DNA from: a bacterium
Lineage (GTDB): Bacteria > Patescibacteriota > Saccharimonadia > Saccharimonadales > Saccharimonadaceae
Direction: 5' to 3'
DNA length: 64,000 nucleotides
Assembly (NCBI GenBank): GCA_030530485.1
Contig: JAUMUX010000001.1
Span: 123,566 to 187,565, forward strand
The notes beneath the pieces are model-generated. The model saw only the letters and a program-made list of their open reading frames with translations, did no database searches and was not told the origin of the DNA. Below are positions 26,087 to 33,130 of the stretch, one piece after another. The translations under genes and the position numbers were made by a program. Position 1 is the stretch's first letter. The number at the start of each line of letters is the position of its first letter.

Positions 26087-26116
26087 TTGATTTTTTAGAA
26101 AGGATGGAATTATAAT
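26087..26116 (+). promoter_or_regulatory. Promoter of a small RNA
   Basis: TTGATT (26087-26092) and TATAAT (26111-26116), spacer 18. No open frame follows before the hairpin terminator at 26195-26228. Confidence 0.65.
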
Positions 26117-26122
26117 TGTAGG

Positions 26123-26228
26123 CGCTTGGCTATTAGCCTAGCTATTTATGATTTTGATGGGTTTTTATTAGTCCGTTAAAGTTTTTAGTTCTCGGCTCTC
26201 GTTATTTTGTAACGAGAGCTGTTTTATT
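26123..26228 (+). ncRNA. Unclassified small RNA next to the CRISPR array
   Basis: About 105 bases from the promoter at 26087 to a terminator made of a ten-base perfect stem (GCTCTCGTTA at 26195-26204 with 26210-26219) and a T-rich tail. A GGCT/AGCC hairpin lies near its 5' end. The terminator's descending arm and tail overlap the degenerate first CRISPR repeat. It has no anti-repeat, so it is not the tracrRNA. It could be a CRISPR-related transcript or an independent regulator. Confidence 0.5.
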
Positions 26229-26443
26229 TAACACGACTCTAAAACTTGATAAGAGTAGCGCAAAAATCGCCACTCGTTTTAGTACTCTCTTATTTAACAC
26301 GACTCTAAAACTTGTTCTTGAAGATTGTTGATTGTTTCCCTGTTTTAGTACTCTCTTATTTAACACGACTCTAAAACTCAGCGTGAACCAGCCGATATTC
26401 GCGTTTTGTTTTAGTACTCTCTGATTTAACACGACGAGTTAAA
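26210..26443 (-). CRISPR. Type II-like CRISPR array, 4 repeat positions and 3 spacers
   Basis: 36-base repeats at 26276-26311 and 26342-26377 are identical. The repeat at 26210-26245 keeps only its right half, and the one at 26408-26443 is altered because it is also the tracrRNA anti-repeat. All three spacers (26246-26275, 26312-26341, 26378-26407) are exactly 30 bases and unrelated. Direction is taken as minus because there the repeat begins GTTTTAGAG and pairs with the tracrRNA with the bulge layout known from Cas9 guides. No cas1, cas2, csn2 or cas9 occurs anywhere in the window. Confidence 0.88.
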
Positions 26444-26526
26444 ATAAAGCAAGCTTCGGCGAGCTAAAATGTTTTTCGGGCAGTAGAGCCCACCAGACCA
26501 TCTCTCGAAGATGGTTTTATTTTTTT
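26412..26526 (+). ncRNA. tracrRNA of a type II CRISPR system
   Basis: The anti-repeat (about 26412-26445) pairs with the minus-strand repeat in two helices, GUUUUA with UAAAAU and GUCGUGUUAAAU with AUUUAACACGAC, separated by GA opposite GAGU, which is the bulge layout of Streptococcus pyogenes guides (GA opposite AAGU). AUAAAGC and a short AGCU stem form the nexus (26446-26465). Then come a GGGC/GCCC hairpin (26478-26491) and a terminal ACCATC/GATGGT hairpin (26497-26515) with a long U tract. Its promoter is not obvious and must lie in or before spacer 3. Confidence 0.85.
26497..26526 (+). terminator. Terminator of the tracrRNA
   Basis: Six-base stem ACCATC/GATGGT, seven-base loop, then TTTATTTTTTT. 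Confidence 0.85.
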
Positions 26527-26537
26527 GCAGGTAAAGC

Positions 26538-26566
26538 TTGCATTAAATAGTTAATATTGATATAAT
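26538..26566 (+). promoter_or_regulatory. Promoter of the 200-base RNA
   Basis: TTGCAT (26538-26543) and TATAAT (26561-26566) with 17-base spacing. Confidence 0.7.
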
Positions 26567-26571
26567 GCGAT

Positions 26572-26769
26572 AGTGAAACATTTTTTGGAAAAAGAAAAAT
26601 GTTTGCACTTTGCGCCAAAAGCTAACAAGAAGTAGGCATTGTGTCTTGTCAGCTTTTGAAAGAGGTTTACTTATCGCCGAGGGTTTTACGTATTGCTACG
26701 TAAAGTTTAGTTATCTCAACGATAAGTATCATACTATCAAAGTCCAAGCTATTTGCTTGGGCTTTTTTC
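26572..26769 (+). ncRNA. Structured non-coding RNA of unknown family, about 200 bases
   Basis: Begins at the promoter 26538-26566 and ends at a strong terminator. No open frame of note. Visible hairpins: AAACATTTTT/AAAAATGTTT (26576-26604); AAAAGCT and ACAAGA with TCTTGT and AGCTTTT (26617-26657); ACTTATCG/CGATAAGT (26669-26676 with 26720-26727) enclosing a perfect TTTACGTA/TACGTAAA hairpin (26685-26704). I compared it by eye with 6S RNA, tmRNA, SRP RNA and RNase P RNA and see no match to their conserved motifs. It may be linked with the CRISPR locus just upstream, or be independent. Confidence 0.65.
26742..26769 (+). terminator. Terminator of the 200-base RNA
   Basis: Eight-pair stem GTCCAAGC/GCTTGGGC (26742-26749 with 26755-26762) followed by TTTTTT. 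Confidence 0.88.
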
Positions 26770-26875
26770 TGCCATATTTCCTCTTTAAATTTGCTATTGT
26801 AGTTTTATTATAATCAGAAATAGTCGAGTGGAACAAAATACTTCACAATGTTATATTATTTAAAAATTAAATTGC

Positions 26876-26927
26876 ACATCTTGTTATAACATCTGCATCT
26901 GTTAATTGTTACATCTTGATATAACAT
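26876..26927. repeat. Two 17-base direct repeats, one mismatch
   Basis: ACATCTTGNTATAACAT occurs at 26876-26892 and 26911-26927, 35 bases apart, with a related inverted TGTTATATC just after. It lies before the promoter at 26939-26967 and could be a binding site. The stretch 26780-26935 is otherwise AT-rich with nothing else I can name. Confidence 0.5.
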
Positions 26928-26938
26928 TTTGTTATATC

Positions 26939-26967
26939 TTGATTTTTTAAACAACTTGTGGTAATAT
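26939..26967 (+). promoter_or_regulatory. Promoter-like element before a short hairpin RNA
   Basis: TTGATT (26939-26944) and TAATAT (26962-26967), spacer 17. Confidence 0.5.
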
Positions 26968-26973
26968 AAAAGT

Positions 26974-27029
26974 ATAAAGAACGGTAATGCACCTGATTTT
27001 GGTTCAGGCAACGCTGCCGTTCTTTTTTT
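26974..27029 (+). ncRNA. Very short RNA or bidirectional terminator
   Basis: AGAACGG/CCGTTCT stem (26978-26984 with 27017-27023), an internal loop, an inner CCTGA/TCAGG hairpin, then seven T. From the promoter just upstream it would give an RNA of about 55 bases that is little more than its terminator. On the minus strand the same hairpin could end the toxin-remnant transcript. Confidence 0.4.
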
Positions 27030-27030
27030 G

Positions 27031-27619
27031 TTACTTGATTTTGGTGAATTTATCTCCATTCACTACCACTAGGTTATCTATCTTTTCGTTATTTTTCTTA
27101 ATCGAGATGTGCTTTTTAGCCTTCTCGACGACTTCGTCTGTATTTATTTTGTCATTGTATATATCTATAAATATATTGCGTTTTCCTTTATCGGTTGCGC
27201 GATATATTTCATTGCGAATCGTAAGTTTATTTGGCTTATTCAACAGTATACTCTTTAGTTCCCACTCCGTGCCGTTTATTAAGAAATCACTCGAAGCCTC
27301 TGTCTTCATTTTTGGTATTCGCTCGACGCTGTTAAAATTCTTCAACAGTCTTTCGTAAAAATCCTGCTCGTGCGGATATATATTCTGGGTCTTTGCGGTC
27401 GAGTTTCGAGTAATCAAAGATTTCATCTTCGCCATTATCTTCAATTCCATATTTATCCACGCAGCTACAATTTGGGTGCGCGCCAGCTGTGTCAATGTCA
27501 GCATAATCATTCACCCGAATATTTGACTTGCCAATCATAATTCCACCTTTTTTGACGTAGCTTTCGGCTACATTCACTCGCCGGCTGCTATATTTTGAAA
27601 AAAACAAAAAAACTCCCAC
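27031..27619 (-). pseudogene. Frameshifted remnant of a CdiA-type toxin/phage head-like protein
   Basis: Two overlapping frames make one sensible protein. The first (27619 to 27332) carries ADIDTAGAHPNCSC, like the end of phage Mu F/SPP1 gp7-type domains, then EDEIFDYSKLDRKDPEY. The second (ending at 27031) continues with FYERLLKN, SVERIPKM, SSDFLINGTEWELK and a basic tail, which fits the CdiA C-terminal tRNA nuclease-like fold with Asp and Glu-Leu-Lys as active residues. A one-base shift near 27355-27375 (TTTTTACG) joins them. The N-terminal region is missing and runs into the tRNA-Gly terminator. AT-rich, so acquired DNA. No immunity gene is evident. Confidence 0.6.
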
Positions 27620-27639
27620 AAGATTTAACCCGTGGGAGT
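27607..27639 (-). terminator. Terminator after tRNA-Gly
   Basis: ACTCCCAC/GTGGGAGT stem (27612-27619 with 27632-27639) then seven T on the minus strand. Confidence 0.88.
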
Positions 27640-27652
27640 GGAATTTTCGAAT

Positions 27653-27728
27653 TGGTGCGGGTTAGGAGACTCTAACTCCTGGCCTCTTCCATGGCAAGGA
27701 AGCGCTCTAACAACTGAGCTAAACCCGC
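27653..27728 (-). tRNA. tRNA-Gly (GCC)
   Basis: Full cloverleaf of 76 bases with encoded CCA. Acceptor GCGGGTT/AACCCGC, anticodon loop TTGCCAT with anticodon GCC, and a T-arm loop TTAGAGT. The GTTCGA-type loop is altered. A terminator follows at once. Confidence 0.92.
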
Positions 27729-27794
27729 GTATGTTCCTATTTTAGCAAAACCCGCGCGGGGTGTCAAGAATATTTTCGATAAAATTTCGCGCAA

Positions 27795-27823
27795 TTGACA
27801 AAAAGCCCAAAAAATGCTATAAT
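27795..27823 (+). promoter_or_regulatory. Consensus promoter of the 126-residue protein gene
   Basis: TTGACA (27795-27800), 17-base spacer, TATAAT (27818-27823). A leader of about 40 bases with AAAGGAGG precedes the ATG, so this strong promoter is not of the leaderless kind. Confidence 0.85.
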
Positions 27824-27870
27824 CTAAAATATTCTATAGAGTGAAATCCCGAAAAAGGAGGCACATTATT

Positions 27871-28251
27871 ATGACTTTTGCGAAATTAGATTTGGAGCTT
27901 CGAGCGCTTCAGGCGCTTTATCTTGAGCAGGAACTTGCGATTGATTTCTACCAACAAAAAGCGGTGATAAAAATTTCGCCAGATTTTGTGAGACGGAATC
28001 CTCAGGATGAAGCACTGGAGATTCGCGGTTCGGCTAAGATTATTCATCTGGCTGGCAATGAAAAAAGCCGTAAAATCCACGCGACCGAGATTGCTCGCGT
28101 TCAGGTTTTGGCGAATAGTCGCGATGAAGTGATTGGCTACAAAATCGCGCCCGAGGTTCTGCTTGAAGAAAAAATCGTTGCTCTGCAAAAAGAAGAATTG
28201 GCAGATTTCGATTTAGAATTTCCACCATTTTTGCGTCAGAAGCAAGTCTAA
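27871..28251 (+). CDS. Hypothetical protein, 126 residues, strongly expressed signals
   Basis: Not recognised. A soluble acidic protein with a helical start (KLDLELRALQALYLEQELAIDF), a middle with RGSAKIIHL and a second half of mixed strands and helices; no cysteines and no membrane segment. The start at 27871 follows AAAGGAGG seven bases or so upstream; an upstream ATG at 27841 would lie before this site. Its perfect -35/-10 promoter, strong ribosome binding site and own terminator point to an abundant single-gene product, perhaps nucleic-acid or ribosome related. Confidence 0.8.
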   Translation: MTFAKLDLELRALQALYLEQELAIDFYQQKAVIKISPDFVRRNPQDEALEIRGSAKIIHLAGNEKSRKIHATEIARVQVLANSRDEVIGYKIAPEVLLEEKIVALQKEELADFDLEFPPFLRQKQV

Positions 28252-28257
28252 ATTTTA

Positions 28258-28281
28258 GCTGAGCAAATTGCTCGGCTTTTT
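28258..28281 (+). terminator. Terminator of the 126-residue protein gene
   Basis: GCTGAGCA/TGCTCGGC stem, three-base loop, then TTTTTC. Confidence 0.9.
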
Positions 28282-28294
28282 CTTTTTTCGAAAA

Positions 28295-28528
28295 TTATTC
28301 TTCAATTTCGAAAATCTTAAATTTCGATTTTTGCCCTTTCGAAAGCTTAATTCTACTTTTCGAAACGCCAAATTCGCGGGCTAAAATTTCAATCACCGCC
28401 CGATTCGCCTTGCCCTCCACCGCTGGCTCGCGCACAAAAATCTCCCAAAAATCGCCCAGCTCGTCTTGCATTTTTTGCGCAAGCGGGCCTTTTTTCGAAT
28501 TTGGTTTAATTTTGGCGCGAATTTGCAT
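28295..28528 (-). CDS. DUF167/YggU-family protein
   Basis: 77-residue protein of the YggU (UPF0235) family, known by KIKPNSKK at the start, VREPAVEGKANRAVIEILAREFGVSKSRIKL in the middle and a basic K-G-Q-K-S-K-F-K end. The family's biochemical role is not established. Single gene on the minus strand, divergent from tgt across 63 bases. Confidence 0.85.
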   Translation of the reverse strand: MQIRAKIKPNSKKGPLAQKMQDELGDFWEIFVREPAVEGKANRAVIEILAREFGVSKSRIKLSKGQKSKFKIFEIEE

Positions 28529-28578
28529 AATAATAGTTTATCACGTTTCGAAAATTTGAAAATAGCTTTCGAAAATGG

Positions 28579-28584
28579 TATAAT
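28579..28584 (+). promoter_or_regulatory. Leaderless-type -10 of tgt
   Basis: TATAAT seven bases before the ATG at 28592. Confidence 0.65.
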
Positions 28585-28591
28585 TTTACAG

Positions 28592-29845
28592 ATGAAAAAA
28601 GCTTTAAATTTCGAAATTAAAACTCGCTTGAACGGCACTTTGGCGCGCACTGGCGTGATTCAAACTCCGCACGGCGAAATCAAAACGCCAGCTTATATTG
28701 CGGGCGGCACTAACGCCACCGTGAAGGCGCTGACCCCTGAGCAAATCGCGGGAACGGGCGCGCAGGCGGTGCTGGCAAACACTTATCATCTGATGCTTCG
28801 CCCTGGCGCGGATATTTTGGCGAAGGCTGGCGGTATTCACAAATTTATGAATTGGAACGCGCCGACTTTCACTGATTCGGGCGGATTTCAGGTTTTTTCG
28901 CTGGGAATGGCTTATAAAAAAGGGATTGACGCTACTTCGCACATTTCGAAAGGCGATTCAAAGCTCGCGCGGCATAATTCGAACCAATTGGCGAAAGTTG
29001 GCGAAGACGGCGTGTGGTTTAAGTCGCACATTTCGGGCGAGAAGATTTTTATGTCGCCAGAAATTTCGATGGAACTTCAGCATAAAATTGGCGCCGATAT
29101 TCATATGGCTTTCGATGAGCTCACCTCGCCGCTGGCTGGGCGCGAACAGATTAAATCGGCGCTGAATAAAACTCATTTTTGGGCAGAAAAATGCTTGAAG
29201 CGCCACAACGAACTAAACGCTGAGCATTTCGAAAAAGGCGAGAATCCGCAGGCGCTTTTTGCGGTGGTGCAAGGTGCGCGCGAAGAGGATTTTCGCAAAG
29301 AAAGCGCCAGTTTTTTGGGTGCGCGCGATTTTGACGGCTTTGGGATTGGCGGTGTTTTTCAGCCCGAGGAAATCCCCGAAGTTCTCACTTGGGTGAATAC
29401 AACTTTGCCCGAAAACAAGCCGCGGCATTTGCTCGGCATGGGCGCGCAACCCGCCGACCTCTTTTTGGGCGTGGAATTTGGCGTGGATACTTTCGACTGC
29501 GTGGCGCCAACTCGGCAGGCTCGCAACGGCGCGATTTTTACTTATTCGGGGCGAATCAATATCAAAAATGCGCAATTTAAAGAAGATTTTTCGCCGATTG
29601 ATGAAAATTGCGCTTGCTACACTTGCCAGAATTTCACCAAAGCTTACATCAATCATCTTTTCCGCGCCGACGAAATCCTTGCCAGCACGCTCGCTTCGAT
29701 TCACAATGAATTTTTTGTGATAAACACGGTGGATAAAATCCGCGAAAGCCTCGAAAACGGCACATTTTTCGAATATAAGCGCGAATTTTTGACCAAATAT
29801 TATGGCGAAAAGCGTGCAAAAGATTTCGAAACGCAAAAACAATAA
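28592..29845 (+). CDS. tgt: tRNA-guanine transglycosylase
   Basis: Swaps guanine-34 of GUN-anticodon tRNAs for a queuosine precursor. TIM barrel with catalytic DSGGFQVFSLG (nucleophile Asp further on in FGVDTFDCVAPTR), and a C-terminal zinc site CACYTC..C type with His in YINHLFRADE. 417 residues, slightly longer than the usual 375-390 because of insertions around residues 105-130. The start at 28592 is fixed by TATAAT just upstream. Queuosine biosynthesis genes are not in the window; salvage of an external precursor is likely. Confidence 0.95.
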   Translation: MKKALNFEIKTRLNGTLARTGVIQTPHGEIKTPAYIAGGTNATVKALTPEQIAGTGAQAVLANTYHLMLRPGADILAKAGGIHKFMNWNAPTFTDSGGFQVFSLGMAYKKGIDATSHISKGDSKLARHNSNQLAKVGEDGVWFKSHISGEKIFMSPEISMELQHKIGADIHMAFDELTSPLAGREQIKSALNKTHFWAEKCLKRHNELNAEHFEKGENPQALFAVVQGAREEDFRKESASFLGARDFDGFGIGGVFQPEEIPEVLTWVNTTLPENKPRHLLGMGAQPADLFLGVEFGVDTFDCVAPTRQARNGAIFTYSGRINIKNAQFKEDFSPIDENCACYTCQNFTKAYINHLFRADEILASTLASIHNEFFVINTVDKIRESLENGTFFEYKREFLTKYYGEKRAKDFETQKQ

Positions 29846-29884
29846 ATTATAGTAAAAAACCTGAAGGTGTGATAAAATAAAAGC

Positions 29885-31012
29885 ATGAAAGTAAAGATTG
29901 AGATTGATACAAAAACTTTTATTCGCTTTTGGCTGGTAATTTTTGGCTTTTTGCTGGTCGGCGCTGCGATTTGGCTGGCAAAAGATGCGCTGATTTTGCT
30001 GGTGATTTCGGCCTTTTTGGCGCTGGCGCTGAATGGTCCAGTGGCGAAAATCACTAAAATTCTGCCTGGCTCAAAGAAGAATCGTGCGGGCGCGACGGCG
30101 GTGGCTTATATTTTGATTGTGGCGGTGATTGGCGTGGTTGGTGCCTTCATCGTGCCTACTTTTATCGAGCAAACCAGCAAATTTATCGCTGAAGTGCCGC
30201 AAACTATCGAAAATCTCACTGCGCACAATTCTGGTTTGCGAATTTTCGTTGAGCAAAATAATCTGGGTGGTGTAATCAATGAAGTGGTTAATTCGCTAAC
30301 TCAAATCGCTAATAATTTCTCAAGCAATTTGGCAAATATCCTTTCGGGAACGCTCACTTCGCTCTTGAATTTCTTGGTTTCGCTCTTCCTTGTTTTGACG
30401 CTCACTTTCTTAATGCTGGTGGAAGGCCCAAGCTGGATGAACAAAATCTGGCGGCTTTATTCAGATAAACAGCGCCAAAAAAAGCACAAGCGCATCGCAA
30501 CACGAATGTATCGCGCGGTGGCGAATTATGTCAATGGTCAGCTCACGGTGAGCGCAATTTCGGGCTTGTGTGGTGCGCTGGCGGCGGCAATTCTTAGCCT
30601 GATGACTGGGCTTCCGATGAATCTTGCCATTCCTGTGGGTATGATTCTCTTCTTGATTGGAATGATTCCGATGTTCGGCGCGCTAATTGCGGGAATTATC
30701 GCCTCAATCCTCATCGCGCTAAACACTTGGTATGCAGGCTTAATCTTTATTTGCTATTTCTTGATTTATCAGCAAATCGAAAACAGCGTGATTTCGCCGC
30801 TAATTCAGGCTAAAAGCAACAATCTTTCGGCGCTAATTATCATTATTTCGGTAACGATTGGTATTTATGCGGCTGGCTTGCTTGGCGCGTTTCTTTCGAT
30901 TCCAGTGGCGGCTTGCGTCAAAATTCTGTTCGAAGAATTTTATCTTTCGCGCCAGAAAAAGCGCCCCGAAGACGACAAAAACGCCATCGCTAAACTGCTA
31001 AAATCAATTTAA
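29885..31012 (+). CDS. AI-2E family (PerM-like) membrane transporter
   Basis: 375 residues with about eight transmembrane helices: two at the N-terminus (12-50), one near 70-90, and a group from about 150 to 345, with the family motif LIGMIPMFGALIAGIIASILIAL near 255-280. Members include AI-2 exporters and Na+/H+ antiporters, so the substrate stays open. A TAAAAT element sits directly before the ATG, again suggesting a leaderless message. A terminator follows at 31034. Confidence 0.88.
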   Translation: MKVKIEIDTKTFIRFWLVIFGFLLVGAAIWLAKDALILLVISAFLALALNGPVAKITKILPGSKKNRAGATAVAYILIVAVIGVVGAFIVPTFIEQTSKFIAEVPQTIENLTAHNSGLRIFVEQNNLGGVINEVVNSLTQIANNFSSNLANILSGTLTSLLNFLVSLFLVLTLTFLMLVEGPSWMNKIWRLYSDKQRQKKHKRIATRMYRAVANYVNGQLTVSAISGLCGALAAAILSLMTGLPMNLAIPVGMILFLIGMIPMFGALIAGIIASILIALNTWYAGLIFICYFLIYQQIENSVISPLIQAKSNNLSALIIIISVTIGIYAAGLLGAFLSIPVAACVKILFEEFYLSRQKKRPEDDKNAIAKLLKSI

Positions 31013-31033
31013 AGCGTTTTTCAAAAAAAATAA

Positions 31034-31069
31034 ATAGCTTTCGAAATCTAAATTCGAAGGCTATTTTTT
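31034..31069 (+). terminator. Terminator of the AI-2E transporter gene
   Basis: Twelve-pair stem (31034-31045 with 31053-31064, one G-U) containing TTCGAA in the arm, then TTTTTT. Confidence 0.85.
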
Positions 31070-31074
31070 GTGAT

Positions 31075-31103
31075 TTGACAATCAATTTTATTTTGGCTAT
31101 AAT
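31075..31103 (+). promoter_or_regulatory. Consensus promoter of pilin copy 2
   Basis: TTGACA (31075-31080), 17 bases, TATAAT (31098-31103), and ATG at 31110 only six bases later: a consensus leaderless promoter. Confidence 0.85.
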
Positions 31104-31109
31104 ATAATC

Positions 31110-31697
31110 ATGAAAAAGCTTAAGGTTAATTCTTTGTCGAACAAAAAAGGTTTTACAATTATCGAAGTGGTGCTGGTTCTCGCGATTGCGGGCTTAATTT
31201 TTTTGGCGGTTTTTGTGGCTTTGCCTGCTCTTCAGCGCACTCAGCGCGACACGCAGCGCAAGCAAGACATCACGCGGCTGCAAAATGCGCTCGAACGCTA
31301 CCGTACGAATAATGGCGGCAAAACGCTTTGGCATGATATTCGTCTTTCCAGCAATGGTGTTCAAGAAGTGACCTCGCGGATTAATTTGGAGGATTTTCTC
31401 AATAGTTATTTAAAGAAAAACGAAGGCGAATTCAAAGAGCCTTCGGGTGGAGATTATAATGTTAGGGTGATTTATTGGGAAGATAAAAGAGTTAATTCTT
31501 ATGCTTATAGTCAGACATATCCAAAGCTGGGAGAAATTATTGTTACTGCTGGCGGCGGTTGTTGGGATAATAAAGATGTTTTTCGTAATAATAAAGGTGG
31601 AACGGATTATCGAGGAAGTCGGGTTAGTACGACAAACAGTTACGCCATTCAATATTATCTTGAAGTTGGCGGCGTAGTGTGCGTTGATGGAAATTAA
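31110..31697 (+). CDS. Type IV pilin-like protein (copy 2)
   Basis: 195-residue prepilin with basic leader ending NKKG and the segment FTIIEVVLVLAIAGLIFLAVF, nearly the same as copies 1 and 3, then QRTQRDTQRKQDITRLQNAL. The globular domain is unlike the others and is rich in Gly, Tyr and Asn; two cysteines (GGGCW and GVVCVDG) may close a C-terminal loop. Possible minor pilin or pilus-tip adhesin. Unlike copy 1 it uses ordinary core codons and has no ribosome binding site because the start codon is at or next to the transcription start. Confidence 0.88.
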   Translation: MKKLKVNSLSNKKGFTIIEVVLVLAIAGLIFLAVFVALPALQRTQRDTQRKQDITRLQNALERYRTNNGGKTLWHDIRLSSNGVQEVTSRINLEDFLNSYLKKNEGEFKEPSGGDYNVRVIYWEDKRVNSYAYSQTYPKLGEIIVTAGGGCWDNKDVFRNNKGGTDYRGSRVSTTNSYAIQYYLEVGGVVCVDGN

Positions 31698-31700
31698 ATT

Positions 31701-33107
31701 TTAGCGTGAATATTCCCAAAAAGTCTTGGCTGGCGTATCGCGAAGGATAATTCCCGCTTTGAGCAATTCGTCGCGGATTTTATCGCTTTGCGCCCAATCT
31801 TTATTTTCGCGCGCTTCTCGCCGCTCTAAAATCTGGCGCTTGGCTTCTTCGCTAATATCTGGTGTGGAGTTGAGCAAATCCAAGCCGAGCAAATCGTCGA
31901 TAAATTCGAGCAGATTTTGCAAATTGGTTTTCGAAAGTTTATTCGGCGCGGTTTTCGAAATTTCAGTGAAAATTTCATCGATTTTCGAAAGCGTTTTCGG
32001 CGTGTCGAGGTTATGATTGATGATTTCGAGCAAGGCTTTTTTGCTGGCAAGACTTGGAATTTCGCCCGCATTTTGCCCCGCGATTTGCCAGCGGATTGCG
32101 GCGATATTTCGCCAGTTTTTTAGGCGATTTTGCGCTGCTTGCAAGCTTTCGAAAGTGAAATCACCGCCACTTTGGTAATGGCTTTGTAAAATCAACATCT
32201 TGAAATCAAGCGGCGAAAATCCGCGCGCTTCTAAGTCTGCTAAAGTGAAGCCGTTTTCGAGCGATTTCGAAATTTTTTTGCCTTCGCTGGTGAGAAAATT
32301 CGCATGCAACCAATAATTCGAAAATTTTTCGCCCGTGAAAGATTCGCTCTGGGCGATTTCGTCGGTGTGATGCACGGGGATATGGTCGATTCCGCCAGTG
32401 TGAATGTCGAGCGTGGCACCCAAAGTGTTGATGGCGATTGCCGAACACTCCAAATGCCAGCCAGGAAAGCCCGCTTTTCCGCGATACATCCATTCCATAT
32501 CGCGCTTTTTGCCCTCGGGCGACCATTTCCAAAGCGCAAAATCCGCCAAATTGCGTTTTTCTGGATTAAAATTCACCCGCGCGCCAGCTTTTAATTTTTC
32601 TAAATCAAGATGTGCAAAATCGGCGTAGCGCGGAAATTTTGCCGTGTCGAAATAAATACCGTCGCTGGTTTCGTAGGTGAGACCCTTTTTCGAAAGTTCT
32701 TCGATAATCGCAATCTGCTCTTCGATAAAATCGGTCGCTTTCGAAATATGCTGCGGCTGGATTAAATTTAATTTCGAAAACCCACTCAGAAATTCGGCAG
32801 TATAAAATTCTGCTACCTGCCAAGCCGTTTTGCCTTCTCGGCGCGCCCCCTTTTCAAGTTTATCTTCGCCCTCGTCTTCATCTGAAACCAAATGCCCCAC
32901 ATCGGTAATATTCATCGTGCGATTGACGCCAAAACCGTTCGCCTCAAGTGTGCGCACCAAAATATCCCAGTAAATAAACGCCGCCCAGTTGCCGATATGC
33001 GGCGTGGCATAAACTGTTGGCCCGCAAGTGTAGATTTTGACATTCTGCGCGTCAAGTGGCTTAAATTCTTCAATTTTACGATTCGGGGTGTTGTAGATTT
33101 TTAGCAT
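31701..33107 (-). CDS. cysS: Cysteinyl-tRNA synthetase
   Basis: Class I synthetase of 468 residues. CGPTVYATPHIGNW holds a zinc-binding Cys and the HIGH box, GWHLECSAIA holds a second zinc Cys with GGIDHIPVHH further on, and KKISKSLENG is the KMSKS loop. The C-terminal anticodon-binding domain ends with RREARENKDWAQSDKIRDEL. It is convergent with pilin copy 2, their stops only three bases apart. Confidence 0.95.
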   Translation of the reverse strand: MLKIYNTPNRKIEEFKPLDAQNVKIYTCGPTVYATPHIGNWAAFIYWDILVRTLEANGFGVNRTMNITDVGHLVSDEDEGEDKLEKGARREGKTAWQVAEFYTAEFLSGFSKLNLIQPQHISKATDFIEEQIAIIEELSKKGLTYETSDGIYFDTAKFPRYADFAHLDLEKLKAGARVNFNPEKRNLADFALWKWSPEGKKRDMEWMYRGKAGFPGWHLECSAIAINTLGATLDIHTGGIDHIPVHHTDEIAQSESFTGEKFSNYWLHANFLTSEGKKISKSLENGFTLADLEARGFSPLDFKMLILQSHYQSGGDFTFESLQAAQNRLKNWRNIAAIRWQIAGQNAGEIPSLASKKALLEIINHNLDTPKTLSKIDEIFTEISKTAPNKLSKTNLQNLLEFIDDLLGLDLLNSTPDISEEAKRQILERREARENKDWAQSDKIRDELLKAGIILRDTPAKTFWEYSR

Positions 33108-33130
33108 ATTACTAATATTTTACTATAAGC

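Noticed and set aside
26123..26228. Calling this RNA a tracrRNA because it contains TTAGTCCGTTA, as in the S. pyogenes nexus
   Set aside because: There is no anti-repeat upstream of that segment, so the likeness is probably chance.
26408..26443. Reading the last repeat simply as a degenerate trailer repeat of a plus-strand array
   Set aside because: Its changes create the GAGU bulge and the UAAAAUAAAGC nexus start of a tracrRNA, followed by hairpins and a terminator; the plus-strand reading also resembles some Cas9 repeats but finds no anti-repeat nearby.
26572..26769. 6S RNA, tmRNA, RNase P RNA or SRP RNA
   Set aside because: Conserved motifs of each (for example the SRP GGAAG loop or a tmRNA tag frame with tRNA-like ends) are not present, and the hairpin order does not fit.
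26040..27030. Replication origin
   Set aside because: AT-rich with repeats, but no dnaA gene, DnaA boxes or typical neighbours; the signals are better explained by RNA genes.
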